Shown here: positions 39,492 through 48,846 of the stretch, piece by piece
How positions within the stretch are numbered: the first letter of the stretch is position 1
Layout of the letters: each line of letters begins with the position of its first letter
Source of the DNA: Micavibrio sp. UBA6929
Lineage (GTDB): Bacteria > Pseudomonadota > Alphaproteobacteria > Micavibrionales > Micavibrionaceae
Length of the DNA: 64,000 nt
Assembly: GCA_002448815.1 (NCBI GenBank)
Contig: DKAJ01000008.1
Coordinates: forward strand, 1-64,000
Direction: 5' to 3'
The notes under the pieces: generated by a model
Database searches by the model: none
Told to the model about the DNA's origin: nothing
What the model saw: the letters and a program-made list of their open reading frames with translations, nothing else
Translations under genes and position numbers: made by a program

Positions 39492-40574
39492 ATGGCTGAA
39501 GGCGAAGAGCAGGATAATGCACAGAAAACCGAAGAACCCACCCCCAAGAAACTGCAAGAGGCACGCAAGAAGGGGCAGGTTCCCCTGTCGCGCGAGGTTA
39601 ATAACTGGTTGATGTTATTTGCGGGCACGATGGTGATTACAGCGATGGCGGGAACCGTTTTCGGCGATATGAGCGAAATCCTAACCGCCTATATTGAAAA
39701 GTCCTATGCCTTTCCTGTTGGGGCGGGCGGTGTAAAAATTGCGCTTGGTGAAGGATTTAAGCATGTGATGGCCATTTTGGCGTTGCCATTTCTATTTTTA
39801 CTGATCGTAGCGTTTCTATCGCCATTTTTGCAGATTGGGCCTTTGTGGGCGCCAGAATCTATTCAGCCGTCGTTGTCGAAAATATCCCCCGCAAGCGGCG
39901 TTAAGCGTTTGTTTTCTATGCGCTCGTTGATGGAGTTCGCAAAAGGGATTTTGAAAATCACGGTTGTTTCGCTGGTTGGTATTGTGATTATGAAGCCATA
40001 TTTTGGCCAGTTCGAGCATTTAATCGGTCTGCCGATCCCTTATCTTATGGATGAACTTCACGCCCTGATTTTTAAGATGATGGTCGGCATTTTGATTACG
40101 CTTTTGATTATTGCGCTGATTGATCTGGTCTACCAGCGACACGAGCACCATCAGAAAATGCGCATGACCAAGCAAGAGGTCAAAGACGAGCATAAGCAAT
40201 CAGAAGGTGATCCGCATGTGAAGGCACGTCTGCGCCAATTACGATCCGAGCGTGCGCGCCAGCGTATGATGCAAAATGTTCCTAGCGCTGATGTTGTGAT
40301 TACAAACCCGACGCACTTTTCGATTGCGCTGAAATATGATCCTGAAACGATGGAAGCGCCGCTATGCGTTGCGAAGGGGATTGATGAGGTTGCCTTGCGC
40401 ATTCGAGAAGTCGCCAAAGAACATGATATTATCCTGTTTGAAAACAGGCCTCTTGCGCGTGCGCTGTATGATACGGTGGAGATCGATGAATCAATCCCAA
40501 CCGAACATTACAAGGCTGTCGCCGAAGTTATTTCCTATGTTTTCAAGATGCGCGGCGGTGTTGGCGCGCGTTAA
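39492..40574 (+). CDS. flhB: Flagellar export switch protein FlhB
   Basis: A 360-residue protein. The N-terminus has E-E-P-T-P-K-K-L-Q-E-A-R-K-K-G-Q, then four membrane helices (about 35-215). A charged linker follows, then the cytoplasmic domain with the autocleavage motif N272-P273-T274-H275 and the conserved V-A-K-G-I-D-E-V-A. FlhB with FliK switches export from hook to filament subunits. AGGAG precedes the start. A separate FlhB C-domain homologue is encoded at 35301-35639. cckA follows by 39 bases. Confidence 0.97.
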   Translation: MAEGEEQDNAQKTEEPTPKKLQEARKKGQVPLSREVNNWLMLFAGTMVITAMAGTVFGDMSEILTAYIEKSYAFPVGAGGVKIALGEGFKHVMAILALPFLFLLIVAFLSPFLQIGPLWAPESIQPSLSKISPASGVKRLFSMRSLMEFAKGILKITVVSLVGIVIMKPYFGQFEHLIGLPIPYLMDELHALIFKMMVGILITLLIIALIDLVYQRHEHHQKMRMTKQEVKDEHKQSEGDPHVKARLRQLRSERARQRMMQNVPSADVVITNPTHFSIALKYDPETMEAPLCVAKGIDEVALRIREVAKEHDIILFENRPLARALYDTVEIDESIPTEHYKAVAEVISYVFKMRGGVGAR

Positions 40575-40613
40575 AGTCTTTGTATTTATTGATGATTATG
40601 GCATGATGTGGGC

Positions 40614-43133
40614 ATGAATCTAGACCATCATGAATTTGTATCGCGGCACTATGCCACATCTAAGCCCGAAGCCCAGCCAGAGCCACAAGCGCCAATGCGC
40701 AGAACCGGGCGCAGTATTTGGGTTTGCGGCATTATTTTTGCCGCGATTACCGGTGTGTTTTCTGGTGTCAGTTGGGCCGTTCAGGATACGCTGTGGCTGT
40801 GCGCTCTTACCGGCGGGAGCGCCATTGGCAGCGCCATCGCAGGGTTTTTCCTTGTGCGCACATTAATGCGCAAAACAGGGCGCGAGCATAATTACGGCAT
40901 GATGAAAGAGATCTTCGAGGGCAGCCGCGGTGCGCGCCTTGTGACAGATCATTCAAAAGAAACGCTTTATTTTAATAAGAAGTTTGAACGCCTATGTCGC
41001 GGTGTGGGGCCTGCATCGCTTCAGACGCTGGCACGCTTGTTTGAAAATGACGAGGGATGCGCAGCAGCATTTGATCGTTTAATGGGGCAGGCTTCGCATG
41101 GATCAACAGATTCTGTTGATTTGTTTTCCAAACATGAAGATGCCGAGCGCTGGTTCAGTATTACTGTGCAACCTGTTCCGGGGTATCCGGATTTTGTGCA
41201 TTGGCGCATTGATGACGTGACGCAGCAACATACAGTTGACCGCGCCATCCGCGAAGAGCGCGAGAAGCTCATTGATTTTACCGATAATGCACCTGTTGGG
41301 TTTTTCTCGCTGGATGAAAATGGCGCGTTTGTGTTTGCGAATGCGACCTTTGCGCGCTGGGTGGGTGAGGATTTACGTCATTTGCTTTCGACAGGGCGGT
41401 TGCACACATATTTGATTGACCCGCCAAAGGATGTAAAACCGTATGATCTGACGACAGATGGTAATGCCCGTCAGGTGGTTGAGGTCAAGATGAAAGGGCC
41501 AGGCGGTAAAGCCTTTTTGGCGTCGATTAACCAGATTGTCGTGATCGAGGATGGTGGCCATGTGCGCACGCGCGCGGTTGTGCGTGATTTGACTGGCGAG
41601 CGTGAAATGCGCAAAGCCCTTGAAGCCTCGGAAGATCGTTTCCAGCGTTTCTTTGAGGAAGCACCGCTTGGCATTATTCAGGTGGATGACCGCGGTTTGA
41701 TTAGTGATTGCAACTATGCCTTTGCCGAGATGATGGGAAAAAGCATTGATGATATTCAGCAAACGGAATTTGAACGCTGGCTGAGCGCCGAGGACCTTGA
41801 GCGCGTTATGATGGAAATTGGCCGCATTAGTGTTGACCGCCATCACGAGGCACTGGAAGTCACACTGAAAGGGCGGAATGATAAAATTGTTACGGCGCAG
41901 ATGTATGCACGTAAATTCCAAGGTAGCCACAGCACTGTGCTGCACTTTATTGACGTGACCGAGAAAAAATCTCTTGAGGCACAATTTGTTCAGTCACAAA
42001 AGATGCAAGCGATTGGTCAGCTTGCAGGCGGCGTAGCACATGACTTTAACAACCTTTTGACGGCGATTATCGGGTATTGTGATCTCTTGCAATTACGCCA
42101 TAAGCCCGGCGATCCGTCTTTTGCCGATATTAAACAAGTCGAACAAAACGCACAGCGCGCAGCCGCGCTCGTTCGTCAGCTTTTGGCCTTTTCACGTCAG
42201 CAAACCTTGCAGCCTAAGATGCATGATGTCACTGATATTTTGACGGAAGTATCGCATTTGTTGCGCCGTCTTATTGGCGTCAGTATCGAGCTTGATTTGA
42301 TCCATGGGCATGATCTTGCGCTTGTTAAGGTTGATGAACGCCAGATGGAGCAAGTCCTTATTAACCTTGCCGTGAATGCACGTGATGCGATGGGCGGCAC
42401 GGGACATTTAACGATTGAAACGGATAACTATACGAACGCGGAAGTGATTGAGCTTGTATCCGAAGATTTGCCTGCAGGGGACTGGGTGCGCATTCGTGTT
42501 CGTGATACAGGCTGCGGCATTTCAAAAGAAAACCTTTCCCGCATTTTTGAACCGTTCTTTACCACGAAAGAGGTCGGTGAGGGCACGGGATTAGGTCTTG
42601 CGACCGTATACGGGATTGTGCGTCAGACGGGCGGCTTTTTGGATGTTGAAAGTGAAGTGGGCGAGGGGACTAGCTTTGTGATCTACCTGCCGCAAACACT
42701 GGATAATAAAGACGCTGAAGAAGAAAAGGCAGCGCAGGTCGTTGAAGAGGTTACAGCCGACCTTACAGGCAGCGAGCGTATCTTATTGGTTGAAGATGAA
42801 GACGCCGTGCGTACATTCTCGCAGCGGGCGCTGACGAATAAAGGGTATGAGGTTTTTGCTGCCGAATCGGGTGATGCCGCATGGGAAATGTTTGAAAGCG
42901 GCGAAGTTGATCGCCTTGATTTGATGGTCACTGACGTTGTAATGCCGGGCATGGACGGGCCATCATTGGTGAAGAAAGTGCGCGAGAAATATCCTGACTT
43001 AAAGGTGGTGTTTATGTCGGGTTATACCGAGGATAAATTGGCAGATCATCAAGGCGAGGATATTCACTTCTTGCCAAAGCCATTTACCCTGAAGCAGCTT
43101 GCTGCGAAGGTTAAAGACATCCTTCAGGAATAG
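40614..43133 (+). CDS. cckA: Hybrid histidine kinase CckA
   Basis: An 839-residue kinase. Two membrane helices (about 33-85) are followed by three PAS-like segments (about 95-205, 215-330, 340-450). The HisKA domain has phospho-His476 in A-G-G-V-A-H-D-F-N-N-L-L. The ATPase domain is at about 545-690 (N box V-N-A-R-D-A-M, D-T-G-C-G-I, G-T-G-L-G-L-A). The receiver domain has Asp774 (V-T-D-V-V-M-P-G-M-D-G). This is the CckA layout. In Caulobacter it controls CtrA through ChpT and sets cell-cycle and flagellar gene timing. A GTG two codons earlier is possible; neither start has a good ribosome site. The flhB-cckA adjacency recurs in alphaproteobacteria. Confidence 0.93.
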   Translation: MNLDHHEFVSRHYATSKPEAQPEPQAPMRRTGRSIWVCGIIFAAITGVFSGVSWAVQDTLWLCALTGGSAIGSAIAGFFLVRTLMRKTGREHNYGMMKEIFEGSRGARLVTDHSKETLYFNKKFERLCRGVGPASLQTLARLFENDEGCAAAFDRLMGQASHGSTDSVDLFSKHEDAERWFSITVQPVPGYPDFVHWRIDDVTQQHTVDRAIREEREKLIDFTDNAPVGFFSLDENGAFVFANATFARWVGEDLRHLLSTGRLHTYLIDPPKDVKPYDLTTDGNARQVVEVKMKGPGGKAFLASINQIVVIEDGGHVRTRAVVRDLTGEREMRKALEASEDRFQRFFEEAPLGIIQVDDRGLISDCNYAFAEMMGKSIDDIQQTEFERWLSAEDLERVMMEIGRISVDRHHEALEVTLKGRNDKIVTAQMYARKFQGSHSTVLHFIDVTEKKSLEAQFVQSQKMQAIGQLAGGVAHDFNNLLTAIIGYCDLLQLRHKPGDPSFADIKQVEQNAQRAAALVRQLLAFSRQQTLQPKMHDVTDILTEVSHLLRRLIGVSIELDLIHGHDLALVKVDERQMEQVLINLAVNARDAMGGTGHLTIETDNYTNAEVIELVSEDLPAGDWVRIRVRDTGCGISKENLSRIFEPFFTTKEVGEGTGLGLATVYGIVRQTGGFLDVESEVGEGTSFVIYLPQTLDNKDAEEEKAAQVVEEVTADLTGSERILLVEDEDAVRTFSQRALTNKGYEVFAAESGDAAWEMFESGEVDRLDLMVTDVVMPGMDGPSLVKKVREKYPDLKVVFMSGYTEDKLADHQGEDIHFLPKPFTLKQLAAKVKDILQE

Positions 43134-43148
43134 TTTTTTATAACAAAT

Positions 43149-43194
43149 GTTTCTTTTTTGTTCTTTTTTCTTGACGCGAGAACAAAAGTCGTAC
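43149..43194. promoter_or_regulatory. Possible LexA (SOS) sites upstream of recA
   Basis: The alphaproteobacterial LexA site is GTTC-N7-GTTC. One near match, GTTT-N7-GTTC, lies at 43149-43163. A second, GAAC-N7-GTAC, lies on the opposite reading at 43180-43194. Each has one mismatch. A TTGACG box (43171-43176) lies between them and could be the -35 element, with no clear -10. Plausible for recA but not certain. Confidence 0.4.
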
Positions 43195-43283
43195 ATCTTG
43201 ATGTGCATAAGGCCGCAGGGAATGTAATGTCGTGTTGACGCACCTGCGCTATCACTGTAATTCAGGAAGAAGGAAATATATTC

Positions 43284-44378
43284 ATGGCAACAGTAACACC
43301 GCTAAAGGCAGATCAAAAAATGGCAAACGCAAATCCTGAAAAACAAAAAGCATTAGACGCAGCGCTTTCTCAAATCGAGCGCGCATTTGGTAAGGGCTCT
43401 ATTATGAAGCTCAGCGGTGATGAAAACCCTATCGCGGTTGAATCTGTTTCAACGGGCTCTTTGGGATTGGATATTGGCCTTGGGATTGGCGGTCTGCCAC
43501 GCGGCCGTATTGTAGAAGTTTACGGCCCAGAAAGCTCTGGTAAAACGACATTGGCACTGCACGTGATTGCCGAGGCACAAAAGGCAGGTGGGACATGTGC
43601 AATTGTCGATGCGGAGCATGCCCTTGACCCATCTTACGCAGCCAAATTAGGCGTGAATGTTGAAGACCTGTTGATCTCGCAGCCTGATGCAGGCGAACAA
43701 GCCCTTGAAATCGCCGATACACTTGTGCGCAGTGGTGCGCTTGATGTTTTGGTTGTCGATTCTGTTGCGGCGCTTGTACCGCGCGCAGAACTAGAAGGGG
43801 ATATGGGCGATTCTCACGTTGGCTTGCAGGCACGTTTGATGTCACAGGCCTTGCGTAAGTTGACTGGTTCTATTTCACGTTCACGCACAGTTGTGATCTT
43901 CATTAACCAGATCCGTATGAAAATTGGTGTGATGTTTGGATCGCCAGAAACAACAACAGGCGGTAATGCCTTGAAGTTCTACTCGTCAGTGCGCCTTGAT
44001 ATTCGCCGCATTGGTGCTATTAAAAACAAAGACGAGGTTGTCGGCAACCAAACCCGCGTTAAGGTTGTTAAAAACAAAATGGCGCCTCCGTTCCGCCAGA
44101 TTGAATTTGATATCATGTATGGCGAGGGGATTTCTAAACGTGGGGAGCTCTTAGACCTAGGTGTGAATGCAGGTTTGGTTGAAAAATCTGGCGCATGGTT
44201 CTCATATGATGGGCAGCGCATTGGCCAAGGGCGCGAGAATTCTAAGACATTCTTGAAAGAAAATCCTGAGCTTGCCGCAAAGTTGGAGCAGCAAATTCGC
44301 GCGAATGCAGGGCTGGTTTCTGAGGCGATGTTAGTTGGCCCTGAAAGCGGTGAAGATAAAGAAAAAGATAGCGAGTAA
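43284..44378 (+). CDS. recA: Recombinase RecA
   Basis: A 364-residue recombinase matching RecA throughout. The Walker A loop is G-P-E-S-S-G-K-T (81-88), with V-D-A-E-H-A-L-D-P, the Walker B-like V-L-V-V-D-S-V-A-A-L and N-Q-I-R-M-K-I-G-V-M-F-G. It pairs homologous DNA and triggers LexA self-cleavage. The C-terminal tail is acidic. AAGGA lies about ten bases before the start, so the first ATG is preferred to an in-frame ATG 12 codons later. It is followed by its own terminator. Confidence 0.99.
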   Translation: MATVTPLKADQKMANANPEKQKALDAALSQIERAFGKGSIMKLSGDENPIAVESVSTGSLGLDIGLGIGGLPRGRIVEVYGPESSGKTTLALHVIAEAQKAGGTCAIVDAEHALDPSYAAKLGVNVEDLLISQPDAGEQALEIADTLVRSGALDVLVVDSVAALVPRAELEGDMGDSHVGLQARLMSQALRKLTGSISRSRTVVIFINQIRMKIGVMFGSPETTTGGNALKFYSSVRLDIRRIGAIKNKDEVVGNQTRVKVVKNKMAPPFRQIEFDIMYGEGISKRGELLDLGVNAGLVEKSGAWFSYDGQRIGQGRENSKTFLKENPELAAKLEQQIRANAGLVSEAMLVGPESGEDKEKDSE

Positions 44379-44406
44379 ACGCCGTTTTTGATGTATGGAT
44401 TTTGAA

Positions 44407-44437
44407 ACGCCCTGCGCATCATGCGGGGCGTTTTTTT
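44407..44437 (+). terminator. Rho-independent terminator of recA
   Basis: ACGCCC pairs with GGGCGT and CGCAT with ATGCG in one stem with a two-base bulge, followed by seven T. It begins 29 bases after the recA stop. Confidence 0.9.
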
Positions 44438-44504
44438 GTGGGTTAAGGCGTTGTATGCGGCATGTTTTATATTTAGGACAGCGTGGCGTTGGTGTGAGTA
44501 CCCA

Positions 44505-45359
44505 TTAGCGCCAGTAATATGACCCGCGCAGCCATGCGAATTGTAACCCCGCGATACCATCAAGAAAACCAAGGCAAAGAATATAGCAATGCGTGAAGGC
44601 CGTGATGGCCTTGATGGGGGCGGGCATGCTCTTGAATAGGTTTTTTAGGCGTGCGCGCATGCGGTTATCTTCTTGAGGCCATGCTTGGTGCTTGTCCATA
44701 TAATCTTCCCACGCGGCGTAGCGTTGGTGGCGTTCGCGCCATTTATTAATATTCTCGCATGCATAGTGCCATAGCGGCGGGCGGAGCTTACCAATTCTAC
44801 GCGTTGTAAAGGGCTCTTTTAAAACAGGTTGGTAATGGCCTTCGATTTCACCCATAAAGGCGCTGGCTGGCAGGTCATTGACGGCAGGGAACGCCATTTC
44901 ATGACGATTGAAGAGTGCGATTTTATTGTTTTTTAAACCAAAGTTGAGCGGTTTATTCTTCCAGATATATTGCCCACGTATAAAATAGCCTGCAATATTT
45001 GCGGCTTGTTCGCTTTGTCCTATGGTGCGCAACGCGCTCACTAATTTGGGTGTCATGACTTCGTCGGCATCAATGAAAAAGACCCAATCATGGTGAATGT
45101 GCTGCGCAAAGTGATCAAGGCAGTATTGGCGTTTTTTCGGGTATTGTCCGTTCCATTCAAATGGGATGACTGTGGCGCTATGGTGGTGGGCGATTTGTTG
45201 CGTTTGATCGTCGCTGTTTGAATCGACGACGATGATATGTTCGAAATCACTGAGTGATTTTAGGCATCGCGCGATGTTGTGTTCCTCATTCTTGGTGGTG
45301 ATGATCACCGTAATGGGAAGCTTTTGCGGGCGGTGTAGGGACGAATAACGAATAGCCAT
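44505..45359 (-). CDS. Family 2 glycosyltransferase (LPS core type)
   Basis: A 284-residue enzyme with the GT-A fold start I-T-V-I-I-T-T-K-N-E-E-H-N-I (15-28) and V-V-D-S-N-S-D-D-Q-T. The metal-binding D-A-D is in F-F-I-D-A-D-E near residue 98. It then has the Y-P-K-K-R-Q motif, K-L-R-P-P-L-W-H-Y and a C-terminal hydrophobic segment. This resembles WaaE/KdtX-type transferases that add a glucose to LPS core, but the donor and acceptor are not certain. No good ribosome site is seen at the ATG. It is last in a minus-strand glycan group, 21 bases after the Wzz-like gene. Confidence 0.85.
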   Translation of the reverse strand: MAIRYSSLHRPQKLPITVIITTKNEEHNIARCLKSLSDFEHIIVVDSNSDDQTQQIAHHHSATVIPFEWNGQYPKKRQYCLDHFAQHIHHDWVFFIDADEVMTPKLVSALRTIGQSEQAANIAGYFIRGQYIWKNKPLNFGLKNNKIALFNRHEMAFPAVNDLPASAFMGEIEGHYQPVLKEPFTTRRIGKLRPPLWHYACENINKWRERHQRYAAWEDYMDKHQAWPQEDNRMRARLKNLFKSMPAPIKAITAFTHCYILCLGFLDGIAGLQFAWLRGSYYWR

Positions 45360-45380
45360 GATTTTAAGGGGGTAAGCAGG

Positions 45381-46202
45381 TTAAGACGTGCGGCGTAGTG
45401 AATGCACACCATATCCTGTCATGGCGCCAATCGCAATGCAGATAAGGATCAGCATCGCGCGCGGTGGCCATTGGGGTTTGTAATGTGCGCTGGCAGGTTC
45501 GATGATATTAGCCGAGAAGGGCTGATTGATGGCGCTGAACATTAAGATGCGTTCTTGCTCTTGCAGCAGGTCGCCCATGACGCGTTTATGGTCTGTTTGC
45601 TGGATGGTGCTGATTTGGGCTTTGAGGTGATCTTTGCGCTCTTGGGCGCTGATTTGTTTGGCAGCGCGAATTTTTTGATCGGTGGCGCTGTGCAGTCTTG
45701 AAAGCAGATAAACGGCAAAGTCGGGTGATGGATGCCAGTATTCTAATTTTTTGATGGGCGTGACGCCGACGGCCGATATTTTGACCTGTTTTTTAAGATA
45801 TGCGCTGATTTTTTCAGGTGTCCATGATGTGACGTGCGGGGTGAATGAAAAGCGCACATCCTTTGTGATTCCGTCGATGATTTTCGGGTCAGACATGATG
45901 ATGCGCGCAGTGCTAGGCCCGGTGAGGGTTGTGATGAATTGTTCAAAATAAACGGAACTACTGCTGCCAGAGGCACTGGCGAGGAGGCGTAAAATCGCCA
46001 TGTTCTTATCATCCGGTGCGGATTTATTAGTGTGGTTTAAGTTTTCAGCCGGCGCAAGGAGCATTGTTGCACGCGTCGCGGGAATGGCGGTGATGATAAC
46101 GATGCAGGCCGCGATGGCGCCAAGCAGCGCGCCGATCAGAATATGTTTTTTTGCATGGCGGGCGGCGCGCATGATATCGGACAGGGTGATGGTTTCTGTC
46201 AT
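45381..46202 (-). CDS. Polysaccharide co-polymerase (Wzz-like)
   Basis: A 273-residue protein. The start at M-T-E-T-I-T is chosen because it overlaps the previous gene by four bases, and the 40-residue upstream extension is only a shadow of that gene. Membrane helices lie near 20-41 and 246-266, with a helical periplasmic domain between (A-K-Q-I-S-A-Q-E-R-K-D-H-L). This topology is that of Wzz chain-length regulators. The Pro-rich segment before the second helix (Q-W-P-P-R-A) fits the family. It probably controls the length of a surface polysaccharide made by the neighbours. It lacks a kinase domain. Confidence 0.75.
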   Translation of the reverse strand: MTETITLSDIMRAARHAKKHILIGALLGAIAACIVIITAIPATRATMLLAPAENLNHTNKSAPDDKNMAILRLLASASGSSSSVYFEQFITTLTGPSTARIIMSDPKIIDGITKDVRFSFTPHVTSWTPEKISAYLKKQVKISAVGVTPIKKLEYWHPSPDFAVYLLSRLHSATDQKIRAAKQISAQERKDHLKAQISTIQQTDHKRVMGDLLQEQERILMFSAINQPFSANIIEPASAHYKPQWPPRAMLILICIAIGAMTGYGVHSLRRTS

Positions 46203-47446
46203 GGGGCTGGCCCTAGGTCGGGTTCGATGACTGTCCATGCGCGTTTGACCCATGCCTCGATCGATTGTTTGGGCATGTATGTTTGTGCGGCTTTCATGGC
46301 GCCTTTTTGTGCGTTGAACCACTGGTCGCTGCTGTGGAGGTAGCTGCTGATTGCGGCGGCAAGTGCCTTGGGATCGCCTTGTGGTAAGACATGACCTGCT
46401 TCAAAATCTTCGATGGACTTCGCGGTTTCGCAGGCGGAAGGGCCGACAAAAATACATGGGCGTCCTGCTGCGTAGGCGGAGTAGAGTTTGCACGGGACAA
46501 GCAATCCTGCGGCATCTTCGTGCATAGAGATCAGGTGGAGGTCACCGCTTTGCATGATATCGCTGAGATGTGCGTTGGGCTGGTATGGCATGAGGCGAAT
46601 GTTGTCGAGCTGCTTTTGACTGCGGCGCTTGGCAAGCTCGTCATGGCCTTTGCCTTCGCCGACGAATACAAATTCGATATTAGGTTCGTCTTTTTGTAAG
46701 ATTGCGGCGGCGTCGATGATTGTATCAATTGGGTGTGCTAGGCCAAGGTTGCCAGCATATAAAACGCGGAATCGTGGGCTGCTTTTGATTTGTTGCTCGG
46801 GCGGCTTTGAATAAGATTTACTATAGATATGCGGCGGCGCACTGGGTTTATTTGTGCCCTTGGCAAGGGCAGGGTTAACCAGTTCTAGATCGGGCCAGTT
46901 GGGAATAAATGTAATCAGGCGCGGGTCGTGGCCTTCGTTAGATAAAATGCGCCCCATGCAGCGTCCAATCACAATGATGCGGTCACATGCGGCCAAGGCA
47001 TTTTGCGTTTTGCGTTTGAGCATATGCATCAAACCATTTGGCAGGTGCGTTCCTAAAACCGGCAGTAAATCCGGATACATATCCTGACACCAGTGGATAT
47101 GGCGTGATTTTTTGCGGCGTGCAATAAATTGACCTGCAAGGATAGAGAGCGGCGGGTCTGTCATGCTGACCACGATGTGGTTTGATGGTTGTTTTAGCGC
47201 GGCGAGCGAGAGCTTGAGCAGTGCCCATAAATATCCAAGTGCAGATTTGGGTTTTTGCGTGCCTTTGACGCGAATTACCCGAATTGCGCCGTCACGTTCT
47301 TGTGTGCTTTTATCGCCGCAGGTTACGACTGTTACGCGCCATCCTTCACGGGCAAAGGCGCGCGCGAGGTCGCGCAGTAATCGGCCAGTAGCGCCGCGCA
47401 TTGGCGGGTAAACGCGGTTAATAAATAGAATGGACGGCCGTTGCAT
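46199..47446 (-). CDS. Family 4 glycosyltransferase
   Basis: A 415-residue GT-B enzyme. The N-terminal domain has F-I-N-R-V-Y-P-P-M-R-G-A-T-G-R-L and Q-D-M-Y-P-D. The C-terminal nucleotide-sugar domain has V-L-Y-A-G-N-L-G-L-A-H, F-V-F-V-G-E-G-K-G and L-V-P-C-K-L-Y-S-A-Y-A-A-G-R-P, with the conserved acidic/Lys region. It resembles WbuB-like transferases of O-antigen or capsule loci. The sugar is unknown. It is co-transcribed with the Wzz-like gene through a four-base overlap. Confidence 0.9.
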   Translation of the reverse strand: MQRPSILFINRVYPPMRGATGRLLRDLARAFAREGWRVTVVTCGDKSTQERDGAIRVIRVKGTQKPKSALGYLWALLKLSLAALKQPSNHIVVSMTDPPLSILAGQFIARRKKSRHIHWCQDMYPDLLPVLGTHLPNGLMHMLKRKTQNALAACDRIIVIGRCMGRILSNEGHDPRLITFIPNWPDLELVNPALAKGTNKPSAPPHIYSKSYSKPPEQQIKSSPRFRVLYAGNLGLAHPIDTIIDAAAILQKDEPNIEFVFVGEGKGHDELAKRRSQKQLDNIRLMPYQPNAHLSDIMQSGDLHLISMHEDAAGLLVPCKLYSAYAAGRPCIFVGPSACETAKSIEDFEAGHVLPQGDPKALAAAISSYLHSSDQWFNAQKGAMKAAQTYMPKQSIEAWVKRAWTVIEPDLGPAP

Positions 47447-47536
47447 GAGGTGCAGCTATGTCTCGCGTTAATCGTTAAGGAATGACGGTATTTTTGCAGG
47501 GCTGCGGTGGATGTGCAAGGGGCGTCGCGCCGCGTG

Positions 47537-48760
47537 TTAGGAGTTCTCCCCCGAAATGTTGTGATTCATACTGGCCGCTAGTAAAAGTATAACGCCGAAG
47601 TCCAGTGATTTATAAGCGCCATAAAGCGTGACATCAATGGCAATGGGCGCGCAAAGTGCCATAACCATAATGGGCGCTTGCCGGAATTTCTGTATCAAGG
47701 GCCACAAAATGGATGTCAGGTATCCGCCTATGATGATCAGCCCTAGTAGCCCGGTTTTCAGGAGGCTAGCGCTGATCAGGCCGTGCGTAAATGTGACATA
47801 AGCGCCGCTGGTTGCTGGCGAGAAAAGGCCACTGCCCCAGCCGAGGCCAATGATGGCGCCAAGGGGGGTGGATTGAAGGGCGTCGATGACGGCCTGCCAT
47901 TCTTCTGCGCGCATATTGACGCCATGTTGCAGGGTCTTTTCGTTAAGCGCTGTAATGGTATTTAAGACAGGCGAAGCAAAGCTGGAGATGCTAAGCAGCG
48001 CGGCAATGACGGCGATAAAGACAAGGGGGCTTTTGATCGGCGCTGTTTTGGCTGTATGCAAGTGCGCGTAAAGGCATGTTATGACGAGGAGTGCAAGGCT
48101 TGCACGCTGCAGTGTGATGGACATTGCGGCGACGCATGCGACGCTGCTGCCAAGAAGGATGAGCATTGTTAATGCCTGATGCGGCGCTGTTATGACGCGC
48201 AGGTTGAGGCGGCTGAGCGCCACGTAATATCCTAATGCAGCGGTTAAAAAGAGTGTGGGTGCATTCGCCAGATATGTGAGCTCGTTTGTGCCGGTGTGCA
48301 AGAACGGCGCAAAGCTGTGCGCTAGAAATGTGCTGGGGTCTTGGGCAAGTGTGCGCAGGGCAAAGAGTGTTCCCATGATGCAGGCCGTTATCAGAAGGCG
48401 TTTTTGCCGCGCGGCATTATCGTGCAATAGGTCCAGATAAAAAAGTGGCATAAATAAAAAGCAAACGGCGATGACGTCACGCATGATATCAGTCATTGGC
48501 ATATTGGCTATGACACCTGTAAAAAGCGGTATGCTAAGCGCGTAGAGCAAGGCGATTAAACCGCATGAGTAAAGTGCGGGTATTGGGGCTTGTGCGTTAA
48601 AGCGGTATGCCAGTTTTAATGCGCCGGGAATGGCTGCAAAGCACAGCAGTGCGCCGATAACCCCTTCGATAAAGGCTGGCGCGTCCGGTGTCGGCGAGCT
48701 GAACCCCGCATAGATCAGCAGCGCAATAATAAGGCAGTAAAAGCGTATGGAATCAAACAC
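47537..48760 (-). CDS. O-antigen polymerase/ligase-like membrane protein
   Basis: A 407-residue protein with about ten hydrophobic helices and a large loop carrying R-A-E-E-W-Q-A-V-I and P-L-G-A-I-I-G-L-G-W-G-S-G (about residues 290-320). That loop is the usual Wzy_C / WaaL pattern. Distinguishing polymerase from ligase by sequence alone is not possible. The start codon is GTG. It lies 90 bases upstream of the GT4 gene on the same strand. With a Wzz-like neighbour, a Wzy polymerase is a little more likely. Confidence 0.75.
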   Translation of the reverse strand: MFDSIRFYCLIIALLIYAGFSSPTPDAPAFIEGVIGALLCFAAIPGALKLAYRFNAQAPIPALYSCGLIALLYALSIPLFTGVIANMPMTDIMRDVIAVCFLFMPLFYLDLLHDNAARQKRLLITACIMGTLFALRTLAQDPSTFLAHSFAPFLHTGTNELTYLANAPTLFLTAALGYYVALSRLNLRVITAPHQALTMLILLGSSVACVAAMSITLQRASLALLVITCLYAHLHTAKTAPIKSPLVFIAVIAALLSISSFASPVLNTITALNEKTLQHGVNMRAEEWQAVIDALQSTPLGAIIGLGWGSGLFSPATSGAYVTFTHGLISASLLKTGLLGLIIIGGYLTSILWPLIQKFRQAPIMVMALCAPIAIDVTLYGAYKSLDFGVILLLAASMNHNISGENS

Positions 48761-48846
48761 CTCATAAGTATAAGGCGCGGATGAAACGCGGTGAAATGAA
48801 AAGGGCGTGTTTACTGGCTTTATACCTTGGTTTATAAACTGTTGTT

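Noticed and set aside
41373..41984. 203-residue minus-strand frame
   Set aside because: Antisense to the PAS part of cckA.
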